Of a stretch of DNA of 64,000 nucleotides, positions 1 through 11,671 are shown piece by piece. Each line of letters begins with the position of its first letter. Positions within the stretch are counted from its first letter, which is position 1. The translations under genes were made by a program, and so were the position numbers. The stretch is taken from NCBI GenBank assembly GCA_951394405.1, contig OX596343.1, forward strand, positions 186,001 through 250,000, written 5' to 3'. This DNA is from Coprinellus micaceus (lineage: Eukaryota > Basidiomycota > Agaricomycetes > Agaricales > Psathyrellaceae). The notes beneath the pieces were generated by a model, which saw only the letters and a program-made list of their open reading frames with translations, was not told the origin of the DNA and did not search any database.

Positions 1-1163
1 GCCGACCTCCGGACAACTAGAGAATGCTTGGATGTGCGCCTCGACGGCGGAGGTGGTCAATCCTTCGCCGGATAGAATCCGTGAGGCAAGGGAGCTGAGA
101 AGCCAGTCCTTGAAAGTCGAGACAATTGCACGGTTGATGAGGAGCGCCTTTTGCTTCGACGAGCACACTGTAGGCTGGAGAGTGATGACTGAAACAACAT
201 ACTGCCGTATTTTTATGATCGAGTTATGCATCGAGGTGACACCGAGAATAGATGTAGGGCCAAGCTCAGGCATGACGAAGGTCTTGCTAAGTGTGTTGTC
301 TGGAGAATCGACGACGAAAGCGTCCACCAAGAGGGAAGTAGCATCGGGATTAGGCCCACCACATGGGGAAGAAGGGGTAGACCCCTCGTCAACCTCTCGG
401 GCCTTCCCCTTTACATCCGAAGTCGCCCACTCCGTCTCCGCCTTCTTATTGAATGGGTCGGTGACCACGCCGATGTTCAGGGGGTCGTTCAGAGGCCCCG
501 TTACCATCGACAGGGCGTCGGTCAGAGTAGTGAGCGTGTCACCTCGGAGCCGCATATAATGAACGAAGGGTTTCTTAAGTTGGTAGGACATGTCGGGTGC
601 CCGACCCAAGTACTGAGAAGCCGTGGACGAAGATCGACCGCGCTGAGGCTATCGTCGGCGAGAAGTGAAAGTCAGCAGGGAAGAACAGTCCAAATTTATA
701 AAATCAGACGTACGGAAGAGTCCGTCGCATTCTTCCCATGTTGTAGAAGGGTTGCATGGATTTCGTCCCAGTCGACACCGTCCAGGGGATCGTTAGCAAA
801 CGCAGGCAGCGCACGCTCTGTGTCGCGATTTGCCCCCGATGGAGGGCTGGGCTGTGGGGGAGAGGGGGGAGAAGGAGAGTTGGGAATCGCTGAGCGAAGC
901 GCCGGGTCTTCGGGTGTCCGTCCACTAGGGAGAGCTGGCTGTCCTACTTGAGAAGATGAGGAGGATGCTGAAACGCCACTCATGGTGACATCGAAGAACG
1001 ATTGTGTGCGAACACGTCCAAGGGTGGGAGTAGGTTCGCGCGGATCCAGGCTAGACCTTGCAATGTCGTCCCCTGTGTCGATCTCCATGTCAAAGGCAGG
1101 GTCCATGTATTCATGAATATTAGATGGGTAGGTCGAAAATCCCTCGAACCGGCTTGCAGGCAA
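1..1163 (-). CDS. Hypothetical protein, partial (runs off the left edge)
   Basis: Minus-strand coding region with two exons visible: about 714-1163 and 1-648, joined by a 65-nt intron (649-713, GTACGT donor, GATAG acceptor) with the phase kept. The reading frame then stays open to base 1, so the C-terminus lies outside the window. The first exon is acidic and rich in Ser and Pro (DMEIDTGDD, repeated SP). The second has no motif I recognise. The start is unknown: position 1163 is TTG, not ATG. An in-frame CAG just upstream could be a splice acceptor, so an earlier exon is likely; an internal ATG near 1106 is the alternative. I do not recognise the family. Support comes from the open frame, natural amino-acid composition and the clean intron. 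Confidence 0.5.
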
Positions 1164-2870
1164 TGCATTTTGGAGGCTCTGGTTGCTAAATGTTAGAACT
1201 CATGATAACAGCAGAATTTTGGCAATATTCCTGCATTACCTCACTCGACCGAAGGTATGCACGAAATCCTTCATTGGAAATTTCCAAGGGATCGCGACAG
1301 AGAGCCTCAGGCACTATGATACCATGAGCATCCTAACAGGAGAGTTACAAAGACTCTGGACTCACGACCTGGTGAGACCCTACCCTGCGCCCCGCCCAGT
1401 TGAGAGCTCATTGGAAGGCGGGCCCGAAGGGTGGACGGAGAAGTGAGTGGGAAGGGAAGGCCTGCTCTCTCCTGGCAAAATGAGCGTAGCTTTTGAGGAA
1501 ACTCGTGGGCACGGCACCTCGTATGGTGAATGCAAAGAATCCGGCCGCTCATCTATCCATTTCTGACCTCCATGACCTCCTCGGGAGGCAGAACATTGCT
1601 AGCGAGATAAGCCACGTCAATGACATGAAGTGCGAAGCCGGAGCAAGGCGAGGGAGAAGGCGGCGGGAGGCATAATCCGATGACTACTTCCTCGAAGACG
1701 ACGGTCAGCTGGGACCCAGATGATTAGGGGTATCAATCCGCTTGGATAGATGAAACGAATAAGAGGAGCTGGTCCACAACACTGGGCAAGGTATCCCTTG
1801 GGAAGTGGGGGTGCTGGAGAGAGCAGCTACTCGTTTGGGTAGGTCAGAAGGGTGGATCTGGGAGATGGGCGCTGAGATGGCTGTCCAATTGGACGTGAAA
1901 TGAGAGCAAACGTGAACTTCGGGGGAATAAATGTCACACTTCTGTACTTCTGACACAGTTCTAGGGGTAGTCTAGACTATGGCCAATGGAACAGAGCACT
2001 CAAAGACGCAGATAACACAAAGATCTGAAACTCACAGTGGTGTGACTGTATTCCAATGTGCCGTAAGGCGGTTCCAGAGGCGATCGTCGGGGCAGGTAGG
2101 TAGGTAGTACTCACAGGGACGATGCGTGTAAGTTCGCTCCTCTAAAATGCCAGAGTGTGGCCAGGAGAGCTGGACTAGAGGTGAAGAGAGGGTGATGAAG
2201 GTGAAGGGACAAGGAGACTCGAAACGGTGGGACAACAAATCTGCGTCGGACCCAATGAAGGTCTGTTCATGCGTTTGCCATCGGCGTTTGGAGATGGGTC
2301 AGCACAGCCTCTCATCGCTGTGATTCCAATTGCTCTGCTCCTCGCTATTCCCCCACCACCAGCACCATAACCACGCCTCGAGTGTGTTCCCTCGCCTCGT
2401 GTTTCTAGGCGCCACTCGACCGGGAACGCCATTCCACTCCCGAGATCACAAAGTTCCCCTATGTTCTCTACCCTCATTTCCAAACGCTCACCCTCCTTTC
2501 CACCCGCAGTCCGAAGTGACATTGCTTTGTCCTGGCCACAGGAAAGTGGCTCAAGATCACAGTTCCATGCCGCGCGGTCTCCGAGACCGATACCACACAA
2601 GGACGGATCCCGAGGCACCCTTGACAAGGGGATTCACACTGAGTGCCCCTCCGAGCCCGGTTGTTGGGGCGGCGACGACCCAGACGACTGCTCTCAGGCT
2701 GCCTCCTACGCCGTGATGCCATCCACAGCTGCGGCGTCCAGCGACTGCAGCCAAGTTGTGGCGAAGTCTTCTGGTTTGGTACCGTCGAACGGGCGCCAGA
2801 CCCAGACTCCAAGAAATCGGGACGACAGAGTGCGTAGTGCCAGTCTCTAGGAGTCCGCCGATCGTGTATC
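1164..2870. other. Intergenic, no supported gene
   Basis: Short overlapping frames occur on both strands. None has a convincing start, splice pattern or recognised domain. A Ser/Pro-rich plus-strand frame at 2461-2850 could be a 5-prime exon of the reading frame at 2875, but I could not find a join in phase. Confidence 0.3.
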
Positions 2871-2874
2871 TAAC

Positions 2875-3279
2875 ATGGTACAGGTTTACTGGACAGCCTC
2901 AGATATCTCCCAAGTTAGGATGTCCCTCCGCCTGCGCGAAATCTCGATTGCAACCGGTCAGCTGGAGGAGAAGCTCGGGCACTCAGCAGAGGAATGTTAT
3001 AATATTATTCAACAACTCTCTCACCTCCACGAGGAGAACCATGACCTCAACCAATCCCTTTCCCAGTCCACCAAAGGGACTTCCGTCTCCTGTCCCCTCG
3101 AATTCGCCGCTACGATCCAGAGAAAGATCACCCAATTCCTCACATACTTTCCTTTTGCCTATGACGCCCGTCGGATTCATCAACCTCCCCTTTCTACCCT
3201 TTCTTTGAGGCTGCGTACTCTCGGGTCCGCTATCTACAGCTCGCGCTCCCTCCACCCGGAAGATTTCGAATCTTCTTGA
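2875..3279 (+). CDS. Possible small protein or terminal exon, unknown
   Basis: A 134-codon frame with natural composition around an amphipathic stretch (residues about 20-60: SIATGQLEEKLGHSAEECYN, then QQLSHLHEENHDLN) that could form a short coiled coil. The rest is Ser/Thr/Pro-rich. The ATG at 2875 is followed at once by a possible GT donor (CAG/GTTTAC), so the true N-terminus may lie in an upstream exon. A competing Ser/Pro-rich frame overlaps it on the same strand. No family recognised. I rate it as possible coding only. Confidence 0.3.
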   Translation: MVQVYWTASDISQVRMSLRLREISIATGQLEEKLGHSAEECYNIIQQLSHLHEENHDLNQSLSQSTKGTSVSCPLEFAATIQRKITQFLTYFPFAYDARRIHQPPLSTLSLRLRTLGSAIYSSRSLHPEDFESS

Positions 3280-3568
3280 GATCCCCACTCTCCTTTCGTT
3301 CTCTCTTCACTGATTTATTTGTAGGACAAGCATGTGGATACTTTGTAATGTGGTGTTGTATTATAGTCTACGTTGTACGTACTTAATGGATGCTTGTACT
3401 CAAGTGTATATTTCTCAAATGCTCCTGTTTCCGCCGGTCAGAGAGGTGATGATTTGGAAGCATCGTGCTGCTTTGAGGTAAGGGTTTAACATTAATGGAT
3501 ATCTAGAGTACGTCTACTTGATGAGGCGCAAGTGCAGGCATGTTCTATGAAAATGTGTACAGTAAATG

Positions 3569-5028
3569 TCAAGCCGTGTGGTCGTCGTCTTGGCAGTGGT
3601 GGATCGCCAAAAATCTGGTTGAGTGAACGCGGTGGCATGTGTCACACACTAGAAAGAGTTTGGCCAGATCGTCTTCAGAGAGGCCAGGAAACTGTTTCTT
3701 GAGCAAGAGCTGTGAAGTGAGGTTGAATTTCTTGTTGGTGACGTCGGGAAGCCGTCCATGGGGGTCACATATATGGAGTTTTGTGCTGCCGACAAAGATG
3801 TAGCGCTCGCAGCTCATGCAACACCTCAGAATACTCCCAAACTCCGCGAGCGTGATGCCCTTGACACCAAAGTCACAGGAGTGAAGCAGCGATCTAGGGC
3901 AAGGCTTCGCACGAACGGTGGGGTTGTACCCCTGGATCCTGGCCTCTTTGAGGAAAGCACTGTCGAATGGGAGACCTGGAGCAGGAAGGCCCGGGAAAAT
4001 ATTCTGGGTCAGCTGGGGTTTTAAGCCGTATATGAGTATATCTAACGCACCAATGACTCGCGCTTGGGTCCTTATTTGTGCGACGAGTTCGCGAGTTCGA
4101 TTTCTGAAGTCGTAAGGTGAGCGTGCACGCGCATCGCGGTTTGCACGACGCGCATTCACGACGTGCACTGTGATGTGGACGTTCTCCTCCAGTCCAGAGG
4201 GACTTGAAGGCGTCTCTTCGAGCTCAGGAGAGCGATCGAACCCTGGTATATAGCCCGTTTCTCAATAAACATCATGCTCAGGTATGAGCAATTAGGCCAC
4301 TTACCAGCGGCATTATCCCCTAGCACTGGCGTCAACTCCACCCTTCCTTCGCGCTCTGGAGCCTGAACCGCCAACGGCGAGCGAGGTGCGACACTGGACT
4401 CCGATTCCAAAGGAGCGGATGTTGGGGTGGGGGGCACATTGCCGTCCTCGGTGTTGCTAGGGACCAGGCCTTCGAACTCTCCTGACAGGTGCGTACCGAT
4501 GGGAGAGCTAAGCCACGGTTGGACGATGCGCGACGATCCTAGGATTGCATAAGGATGGTTGTCTCAACAATCAGTGTTACAATTTCAAAGTTTTAAGGGA
4601 CGACTTACTCCGCTTAATTCGTGTACTGCGACGAACAGCGCTTCCCCCTGCCGCCTGTAATGTGAAACTGGGCCCGACGTTCCACCTCGCATACTCTAGA
4701 TTACCACGGAGATCGCATGAAATCAGTATCGTCATTACGCTCGTGGGGTGATCAATACATTACCTTCGACACTCTCGAACTTTGGTTGAGTGCCAATTGG
4801 GGTCGGCGATCCCGAGTTTCCAGTGAGCTGGGCATGCCGGAGGGAGTTGGTCTTCACGGCAAATCGAAGGCCACCCCTCTGGAGGATGAGATATGGCAAA
4901 ACGGGCACCTCGCGGAATGGAGTGGGTGGGGGACTCGGAGACGCTTCAATTGGAGACGTGGGTTCCCAAGAGGAGTGACGGAGGATGGGGGACTCGTGCG
5001 GTAAGGTGAAGGGATTGGAGGAGGGCAT
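3569..5028 (-). CDS. Hypothetical 427-aa protein with Cys/His-rich C-terminus, four exons
   Basis: Four exons fit perfectly: 4764-5028, 4609-4695, 4305-4562 and 3569-4242, with introns of 68, 46 and 62 nt, all GT-AG. Total 1,284 nt including TGA, giving 427 aa. The start is ATG at 5028; the leader contains a CT-rich tract. Residues 1-230 are low-complexity, rich in Pro, Ser, Thr and Glu, and probably disordered. The C-terminal half is basic and ordered and carries paired cysteines (CCMSC near residue 340; CDTCHRVHSTRFLAIHHC at the end), a spacing that could bind zinc. It matches no family I can name. The pattern (disordered N-terminus, possible zinc-binding C-terminus) would fit a nuclear or regulatory protein, but that is inference. 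Confidence 0.72.
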
Positions 5029-5033
5029 TTTCT

Positions 5034-5058
5034 GAGAGGGAGAGAGAGAGAGAGAGAT
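5034..5058. repeat. (GA)n microsatellite
   Basis: A run of about twelve GA units lies just upstream of the ATG at 5028. Read on the minus strand it is a CT-rich leader, a common feature of fungal promoters and 5-prime UTRs. Confidence 0.85.
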
Positions 5059-5359
5059 AGGGAAACTTGCGTTGAGCAGAACACTTTAAATCGTATTGAG
5101 TGTCGGAGTTTGGAATCCTAGGCCAATGCTGCAAGCGAGACAAGCCTGTGCCGTTGATGGTGGTAGGTCATACATCTGACAAGGAGGTGGCAAGCTGTTA
5201 GGTCGGCATTGCACCCGGGATCTTTGTTTTCGGTCATGTCGATTACATTTAGGCGCTCGTGGCTGCCGTTGATGGCGGCGCCTCGGCATCACGAGCACGG
5301 TTCAACTCGAGAAAGTACACTTGTGCTGACACCATTATCCTTTCTTCACAACCCCAAGC

Positions 5360-6170
5360 ATGGCCGATATCGAAGGACTTCCCGTCACCGTCACAATTCG
5401 TACCGTAAAGCCACCCCATTGCAGGACCTGTGGGAGGCCAACAAAGGGTCATCCACGTCCCGGTCCCGGAAACGGATGTCCTTTTGGCCCTGGGGGACAA
5501 CATTCACTGGGCCAAGATGAGGATGGCCATCCCTCACTTTCAACCCCACCACCTCCGCCTCCTCGTGCCGCCTCAGCCCCTGTCCAACGGGCCTCCCCAA
5601 GGTCCATGCTTCAAGGATCAACAACCGCTCATCGGGTTCGAGGTCGCGAGTTGGGAGGTATCTCGGCAACAGAACGATCCATTTCCACACGCCATTCCGT
5701 ACCCACTCACCTGTACGTATTAAAGGAGGAATCCGAGCAAGAGCCGTTTAGCAGCATCGAGACCCAAAGGGATACAAAGGTGTGTGGCGCGACTTAAGTT
5801 TTGCGTGCTGCTCTTAATCGAGGCGTAGCCAACGGAAGTCACGAACCCCGTCGAAGCTTATAGGCAGTATGCCGTTGTAGCCGACCTGCAGGCCGCTTTA
5901 CAAGAGCGCTCTCTGCGGTTGTCCCAGTTCAACACCCCCAGCACTCAAGAATGGGAGGTTGTTATTGTAGGGGACAAGGACAGTGTCCAAGCGTGGGCTT
6001 CGAGCCTCAGGCCGACTGCGGAGGGCAATGCTACGACCCAGGCAGCGGCCAACATTCGCCCAGGTCTGCTGGGTTCCGTTAGAACTTTCCTGTGGTGGAT
6101 TATGTACGCGTTTACCGGTGTTTCTATCGCCATCGCACTCCCCTTCCTTCTCCTCGCAGTCGTACGTTAG
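5360..6170 (+). CDS. Hypothetical tail-anchored membrane protein, 253 aa
   Basis: Two exons, 5360-5779 and 5829-6170, with a 49-nt intron (GTGTGT...GTAG) joined in phase. The start ATG sits in a good context. The N-terminal part has HCRTCGRPTKGHPRPGPGNG, a short Cys/Gly/Pro-rich motif at about residues 20-40, then a long Pro/Ser-rich region. The last 25 residues are a single hydrophobic segment beginning WWIMYAFTGVSIAIALPF and ending two residues before the stop, as expected for a C-terminal membrane anchor. A 39-nt in-frame stretch at about 5714-5752 (GTACGT...TTTAG) could be a second small intron, but it lacks a branch site. No known family recognised; the topology call is from sequence alone. 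Confidence 0.62.
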
Positions 6171-6606
6171 ACTAGCGAGATAGGACCATCTTCTCGCCAC
6201 CTATATCCTCCGCCCTTTCTAGACTGACATAATGACCTTCGACGACACCTGCCAATATGCTTATTATATGTATATGCCCCCCAAGTTCAATTCTATCCAT
6301 GTCACTGTTGTCTCCCTTCTGAGCAGTGTCCGCTCTCTGAAAGGATCTAATGCACGGCGTCTTATGTCGCAACCCTGAAGGAACATGCGGTCCGTGCCTA
6401 GTCGAGGCTCCCCGAGGGGCGCCAACAACAAAAATGGGCTACACCCATTGGGCGTCTATTCTGAGGCGACGTAAGAGGGAATATGTCAGCTCGATGCTGT
6501 GAATCTCGGCACCGCATCATCGGCATGACGTCGCACAGCACAAAAGTCCTTCCTCGCGATCATCTTCCTTTGTTCCCTTCCTCTACCACACACCAAGTTC
6601 TGATTC

Positions 6607-8050
6607 ATGTCCTCAAGCAAGGAGAACACTCCGGAACCTTCAAAGATCACTACTACAAAGAAGAGACCCCATCAACCTTCTGCGCTGGAGCTTGGCCCGA
6701 GGAAACGCCCGTAAGCTTGAGGCCTGCCATTACTTGTTAGGGTTAGGCGCTGAACAAGCACCCACAACATAGGACGCAAACGGACCCACTTGTCCACCAT
6801 GGAAGACACTTCGGGAGGACCGTCTTCGCATTCGCCAACATGCACGCTCTTTTATTGGCTGGCCTCAACATGGATCAAGACGAACCTCCGGAGACACAGC
6901 AGTAAGCATCCGAGTCTCATTCACGAGTGTGCGCCATTGGGATCACAGATAACGGTTTGAATAGGGAACGACGCGAGCATCGCGTCTTCTGCAGGCTCTT
7001 GAAAATGATTCCTTCTCTGGAAGAAAGGCTGTTTGCTGACCCGACGGATGCGGATGACATATTGACTATCGCCTCTCACGTAAGTCTACCATTGAGTCTA
7101 ACATTGGGAGACTTTCCACTCTACTTATCTCATCATTTCTTAGCTGCAGAAGGGGTCTTCGAGCGCACGCTCGGATGACACGAAGAGCATCAAGGGGACC
7201 ATCATTGACTGGATAACGCCACAAGATGAGCCATTGCAGCCTCCCCTCGCGCGCAATATCAAAATAAATCGAGGGTTCAACCACGAGAGGACGGGTTTCC
7301 TTCTCTGTCCAGCTGGCATGGATTGGTCAGATGCCGAGTACGCTATCTCATGTATCATCCGCGCTTTGCTAATTAATGGATAACTTAGGATCAAAAGCCA
7401 GCTCAAGAATAAGGAGCTCATGATTCCCGGGAATCTTTGGCCCATCTTCGTCTACCGTCATGAGCAATACGATCCCGAGGAACCATGGAAGGGTCTATTC
7501 CGAAGCCAGTTACTAGTCTCTGTGCGTACCTTTTCCTTCATCTCATTTCATGCCATGATAATAAAGTCTATTCCAGGCATATAAACATATCTTCACCTCC
7601 CCCAGCTCAGTGGACAGTGACCCGAAGGCTACTCATTCGGGAAACGCCCGCATTCATGGGATGACCGGCGTCACTGCAGCGTCGATAGCGTACGTCGCCA
7701 CTCAGGTACGTCTCTCGCCTACTCTGGAACCCAGGACTCGCCTCTTGCCAAGATGCTGAGTGGCCTCCCCATTGCAGGTTCGATTCGCCCTGTCCTCAGC
7801 AAGCGTATTCTGTCGAACAGATAGGGACACCGATTCCGAAACGTTTTACACCTCCGTCCTTGAGCTCTTTGAAGACCCAGAGGAGCAGGACGAAGTGAGG
7901 GACCTCCTCGCCTGGTGGAACCGCCATATTTTCCCTTCCTTCTCAAACGTTACTCGTATCGTGCCCGCCAATAGCGCCCTTTCGAAGATCAAAGCGAGGC
8001 GAGCCGCGCTGAAAGCGCGCAATACGGAAGCCAGTGGGGACGGTGCATAA
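6607..8050 (+). CDS. DUF6698-like basidiomycete protein, 358 aa, seven exons
   Basis: Exons: 6607-6710, 6773-6901, 6965-7079, 7144-7337, 7389-7521, 7577-7705 and 7778-8050. Six introns of 51-72 nt all have GT-AG ends, and the sum is 1,077 nt. The N-terminus is basic (KKRPHQPSALELGPRKRP). The central and C-terminal parts hold the motifs PWKGLFRSQLLVSAYKHIFT, ARIHGMTGVTAASIAYVATQ and a Trp-rich end (LLAWWNRHIFP). From memory these match a large multicopy basidiomycete family catalogued as DUF6698; I could not run a search. The function of that family is unknown. The gene is intact, with all splice phases kept, so it is probably expressed. Its nearest neighbours are unrelated. Confidence 0.8.
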
Positions 8051-8198
8051 TAAACGAGTAGTTTACCGGAGCTGATTACAATGGACCCCAAATTTCATGG
8101 AATAGAATAGTAATTCCCTAATGCATTTTTCGACCACCCTGAAGAGAAACTGCCACTAATGCCGCAACGAAACCTGGCTGTTATATAGCGATCACCCC

Positions 8199-8492
8199 TT
8201 AGCTGAATTGCGGCAGGGGTCTAATCTGCCAGGATGGCAGGGACGAGAAAGGGCTGATGAGGACGACGGGAGCTTCAATTAGTGCGAATTCCTGTAAACC
8301 TTTTTCGAACGGGTCCTTTACAAATTGACGAGCTTCACGGTCCACACATGCCTTGTAGACGTCCACAACCCAGTCTGACCTGGAATGTTCAGTTATTTCA
8401 GAATGAAAATTGAAGGTAGGAGCGACGACAACTAACCAACAAGCGAATCCTGGGTGGCAGTTCAAAACCTTCGTGGGTTTATCAACCCCCAC
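8199..8492 (-). pseudogene. Fragment of an unknown coding region
   Basis: Minus-strand exon pair with a 57-nt intron (8380-8436, GTTAGT...TCCAG) that reads NCHPGFACW then SDWVVDVYKACVDREARQFV and ends at TAA (8199). The frame continues upstream to about 8535, where TGA follows a plausible stretch (EYHLVNYEV). No intact start is visible. This looks like the 3-prime end of a gene whose 5-prime part is decayed or was missed. I do not recognise the family. Confidence 0.35.
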
Positions 8493-8711
8493 CCTATCGA
8501 CTTTGCCGGCGCACGTCTCACTGGATTTCCTTCACACCTCATAGTTGACCAGATGATATTCCTCCCCCCGACGTGTGACCGATGGTACATGCACTAACCC
8601 CTGGGGTGGTGAGAAGCGGTGGAAACGGAAGCGCCTATTATAATCCAACATGGCGATGAGAGCCCCGCTCGTTCCCCCATGCCCAGTAATACCACTGTCA
8701 AAGCTCTGGAA

Positions 8712-8890
8712 AGCTGGGATACTTGATAGGGTTGAAGGTTGGCAGGAACACTGGTGGACCTGTTGAGGTTGATGGGGAGGTCGAAGCATGACGTACCTGA
8801 AGCGATTGATGAGCCGGTCAAAACCTGGCGTACCTGACGGGATCGATGAGCCGGTCCGAGACCTGGCGTACTTGGTAGGGTTGACGATTC
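8712..8890. repeat. Degenerate tandem repeat, about 38-39 bp unit
   Basis: Three clear units around TGGCGTACCTGAcGgGAT and GATGAGCCGGTC occur at 8786-8820, 8821-8859 and 8860-8890. Older, more diverged units lie upstream to about 8712 (TACTTGATAGGGTTGA). It falls within a minus-strand frame but is not clearly coding. Confidence 0.6.
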
Positions 8891-9305
8891 CCTGGAATTG
8901 AGGTGTGCTTGGCGGAATTCACAATGTGTAGCGTCTATCATCTTCCATGACCACGGCGATCGCAAGTATTGTATACATTTCACTAATCACCCTACTAGAA
9001 AATCGTATCCCATCGATAGTAAGCGAAGGTCAGAGTCAAACAGGGCCCGTGATGAAGGCCCAGTACTAAACTCTGGGGAAATTCACCTCGGAAGCTATGT
9101 AAACCTAGGATGGATGCTATGGAGCATGCGGAGGAAGGGGGATGTCCAGGGTGCGTCTTAGACTTTGGGTATAGCAGCGTTCAGGTGTGCCTCGACTTAT
9201 AGCGCACGGTGGTATATTCGTTTACGTTTCCTCCTCGTTCACAGTCGCTCCACTCCCCAATCCCTTCCGCAATATCTTAACGAAATCAGAGACTACGAGA
9301 CCACG

Positions 9306-9991
9306 ATGACTCCCATTCAACCTCCCAAGATCCCCCTCAAGAATGCGAGGTCTCCCACCCTTGACTCATCTTTCCCCCTTCTCTACATACGTCACACCAC
9401 TATCTCGTCCCCTACACCCACCCTCTTATCCATCTCAGTACACCAGCCCCTGGGCTGCTTCCGTGGCCCCAAACGTCCCCTGGCCCCCCTTGGATGACTT
9501 GTTGACCCAAGGTCTAAACGTGGAATCTCAAGGCAGGCCATCCCATGCGCTCAGTGAACGCGTAAGAAGATGAGACCAAGGGAGAAGAGGTGCAGGAGGT
9601 AGCAGAGGTGGAGGACGACCAGACGGATACTGGAAACCCAGCCCCTGGCTTGGCTTTACCCCCCACGAGGCCAGGCGACTCTTCTGAAGCCTCCTCACCT
9701 CGCACTCTTCCTCCTCCTCTGAAGACAACACCAAGCATGTCTCGAAGGCATTACAATGCAGAGGTTTAATATCTTCAACGTGACGAGACGGAAAGCTTCG
9801 AAGCCTGCGCCGATTATGCTAAGCGACAACGAAATAATTTGTTCGTAGATACGAGGCGGATCAACAAGAAGATCCGGAGAAAGATATCTCTCGAGTTCCG
9901 AGTTATACGCCCCCGTTGGGCACAACCCGCACCTCAGCGGTGTTCGACGCTGACTCGGACCCAGCACCCACTCCACCAGCGTGATTGACGG
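9306..9991 (+). CDS. Probable disordered protein, exon structure unresolved
   Basis: Several plus-strand blocks have coding-like, acidic/proline-rich composition: MTPIQPPKIPLKNA from 9306, then EDETKGEEVQEVAEVEDD and PAPGLALPPTRPGDSSEASS (about 9569-9740), and lastly EADQQEDPEKDISRVPSYTP to a TGA near 9991. Joining them needs at least two introns. One candidate intron ends near 9848 (TTCGTAG), but its donor is weak. I cannot give a reliable model or a function. The opposite strand has an alternative 93-codon frame that looks less natural. Confidence 0.3.
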
Positions 9992-10033
9992 CCTCTCCTC
10001 ATCCCCCCGTTCTCTCGAATTCCTGTCTGTCCC

Positions 10034-10550
10034 TTGTTCTCAAGGAACAACGCCCCATCCAAGATAACGCTGACAAGGGATCTCTTCGTCCCAGGAGAAA
10101 CCAGAGAAAGAGGAGAGGAGTCAAAAACGCCAGGAACAAAGGGGGGCAGGGATAGGAGCAAAGGGAGAAAAGAGATGGGGGAGTGCGTGGAGGTTGAAGT
10201 TGAGGAGGGCGGAGATGCAGGGTGTGTCACTGGAGGATGGAGATGAGGAGAAGTCTGAAGGGCTCCAGGGGAGTGCAGTCCTGACTGCTTTGGCACCCTT
10301 GATGCCCAGTCGGGGAAACCGAAGCGGAAAATCGTCTGGCAGGATGGGGACGACAAGCAATACGCCGACTTCGCCGACGAGTTTGCCGTTTGGGAGTGGG
10401 AGTGCGGGTGTGGGTCGTGTAAACGATGGTGGAACTGGAGCTCGCAGACCTGTGGGAAACGAGAGTCTAGGCCAAGTGACCGCAGCCTCAGCGACTCAGG
10501 AAGATTTCGTCACCGCCGAACCAAACAATCCAGAGGAGGGAGGATGATCT
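10034..10550 (+). other. Low-complexity, possibly coding stretch
   Basis: Two overlapping plus-strand frames have Glu/Lys/Gly-rich composition (GETRERGEESKTPGTKGGRD; LEDGDEEKSEGLQG). They could be exons of a disordered protein joined near 10225, but no clean start or splice pair was found. Confidence 0.2.
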
Positions 10551-10934
10551 CAAGGAGAATGAGTACCTCGCATGCGCCTGGGCACTTGCCTGTGTCGCTT
10601 GGACCTGGGCCTACGTATCTGTCGTATCCACACCTCCCTACGACCGTACGAAGAGGAAGGAGAATAAATCCAAACCATTTTCTATGAGGGAATCCTCCGT
10701 ATGCTCAGGCTCGACGTCTCAATCTGCGCCCATCGCATCCTCATCTCAGGCTGGTTTATCCCGAACACTCGCTTTAACCAATCCTTGATGCCCTACGTTT
10801 GCCTCTGCGAGTCCCTTATTACCGATGTTTCGTGGCGCACACACCTTACTCCTGGAAGGCAAGTAAGTCAGCCCGAGCATGGTCGAGCAGGGTTTAGGTC
10901 CGAGTCATATAAGAAGCACGATGGTCTTTGTCTA

Positions 10935-11671
10935 AACATTGGACCATCGGATGCTTCGACCGGTCTAATACCCTACTGTTTAAACAGGGCTTCCAGTCCC
11001 TGTGCAGGGTGGGGCATTGGGTTATGCGTGCTATCCGGGAACGGCTCCAGAAGCAGGGTAGAGCAGCAAAAAATAGTGTATTACAATACTATAAAATAAT
11101 TGTACGGAGTCTAGACAAAATCTGTTTAGACACCCATGTCTAAACCTCCAGGTCCAGACAACTCGGTCTAAACACCCTCTCGCAGTAAGAGGTGTTTGGA
11201 CCGAGCGGTGTTTAAACACCCCATCACGGGTGTTTAAACACCGACTCGGAGCTGATAGACACCTCCTTGACCCCGTCGTCACACCTGGCAATGTGACGAC
11301 AGGGTTGAGGAGGCGTCCACAGCACCGAGATGGTGGTGGGGGAGGAAAGAAAGGAGTTGGGGGATTTTTGATGAAGTCCTGGCTTATATACGTATGCGCT
11401 TGTTTGGCGCAATCAACAAAGCCGAGCACGTGCTGGCGCGAGCCAAGCAGCGCGTAAACATGGCCAAATCTGCCAGTGTATATAAACCTGGCGACATCAG
11501 GGAGGCTGATCACCATCCTTTCCCTTCCTTCCCTCACTGGCCATGAGGGAAGAGGGGACTTGGATGTTGCGCCGTCGTCGGAGGCACCTCTGGCAGGTGT
11601 CAGAGGCCGTCTGCGGCAATCTGCCAAAATTCGGACTCCGGTTTAAGCACCCTGGCCTGGTGTTTAAACAG
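10935..11671. repeat. Field of GTTTAAAC / GTCTAAACA palindromic motifs
   Basis: At least eight copies of a palindromic core (TGTTTAAACA, with variants GTCTAAACA and GTTTAGAC) occur at about 10935, 10977, 11123, 11138, 11166, 11209, 11230 and 11661, in two clusters about 400 bp apart. A further copy lies at 12817. Such clusters are typical of subterminal repeats of DNA transposons. I could not find terminal inverted repeats or a transposase. Confidence 0.5.

Noticed and set aside
11031..11627. 198-codon minus-strand ORF
   Set aside because: It spans the GTTTAAAC palindrome field and translates repeats; no real start or domain.
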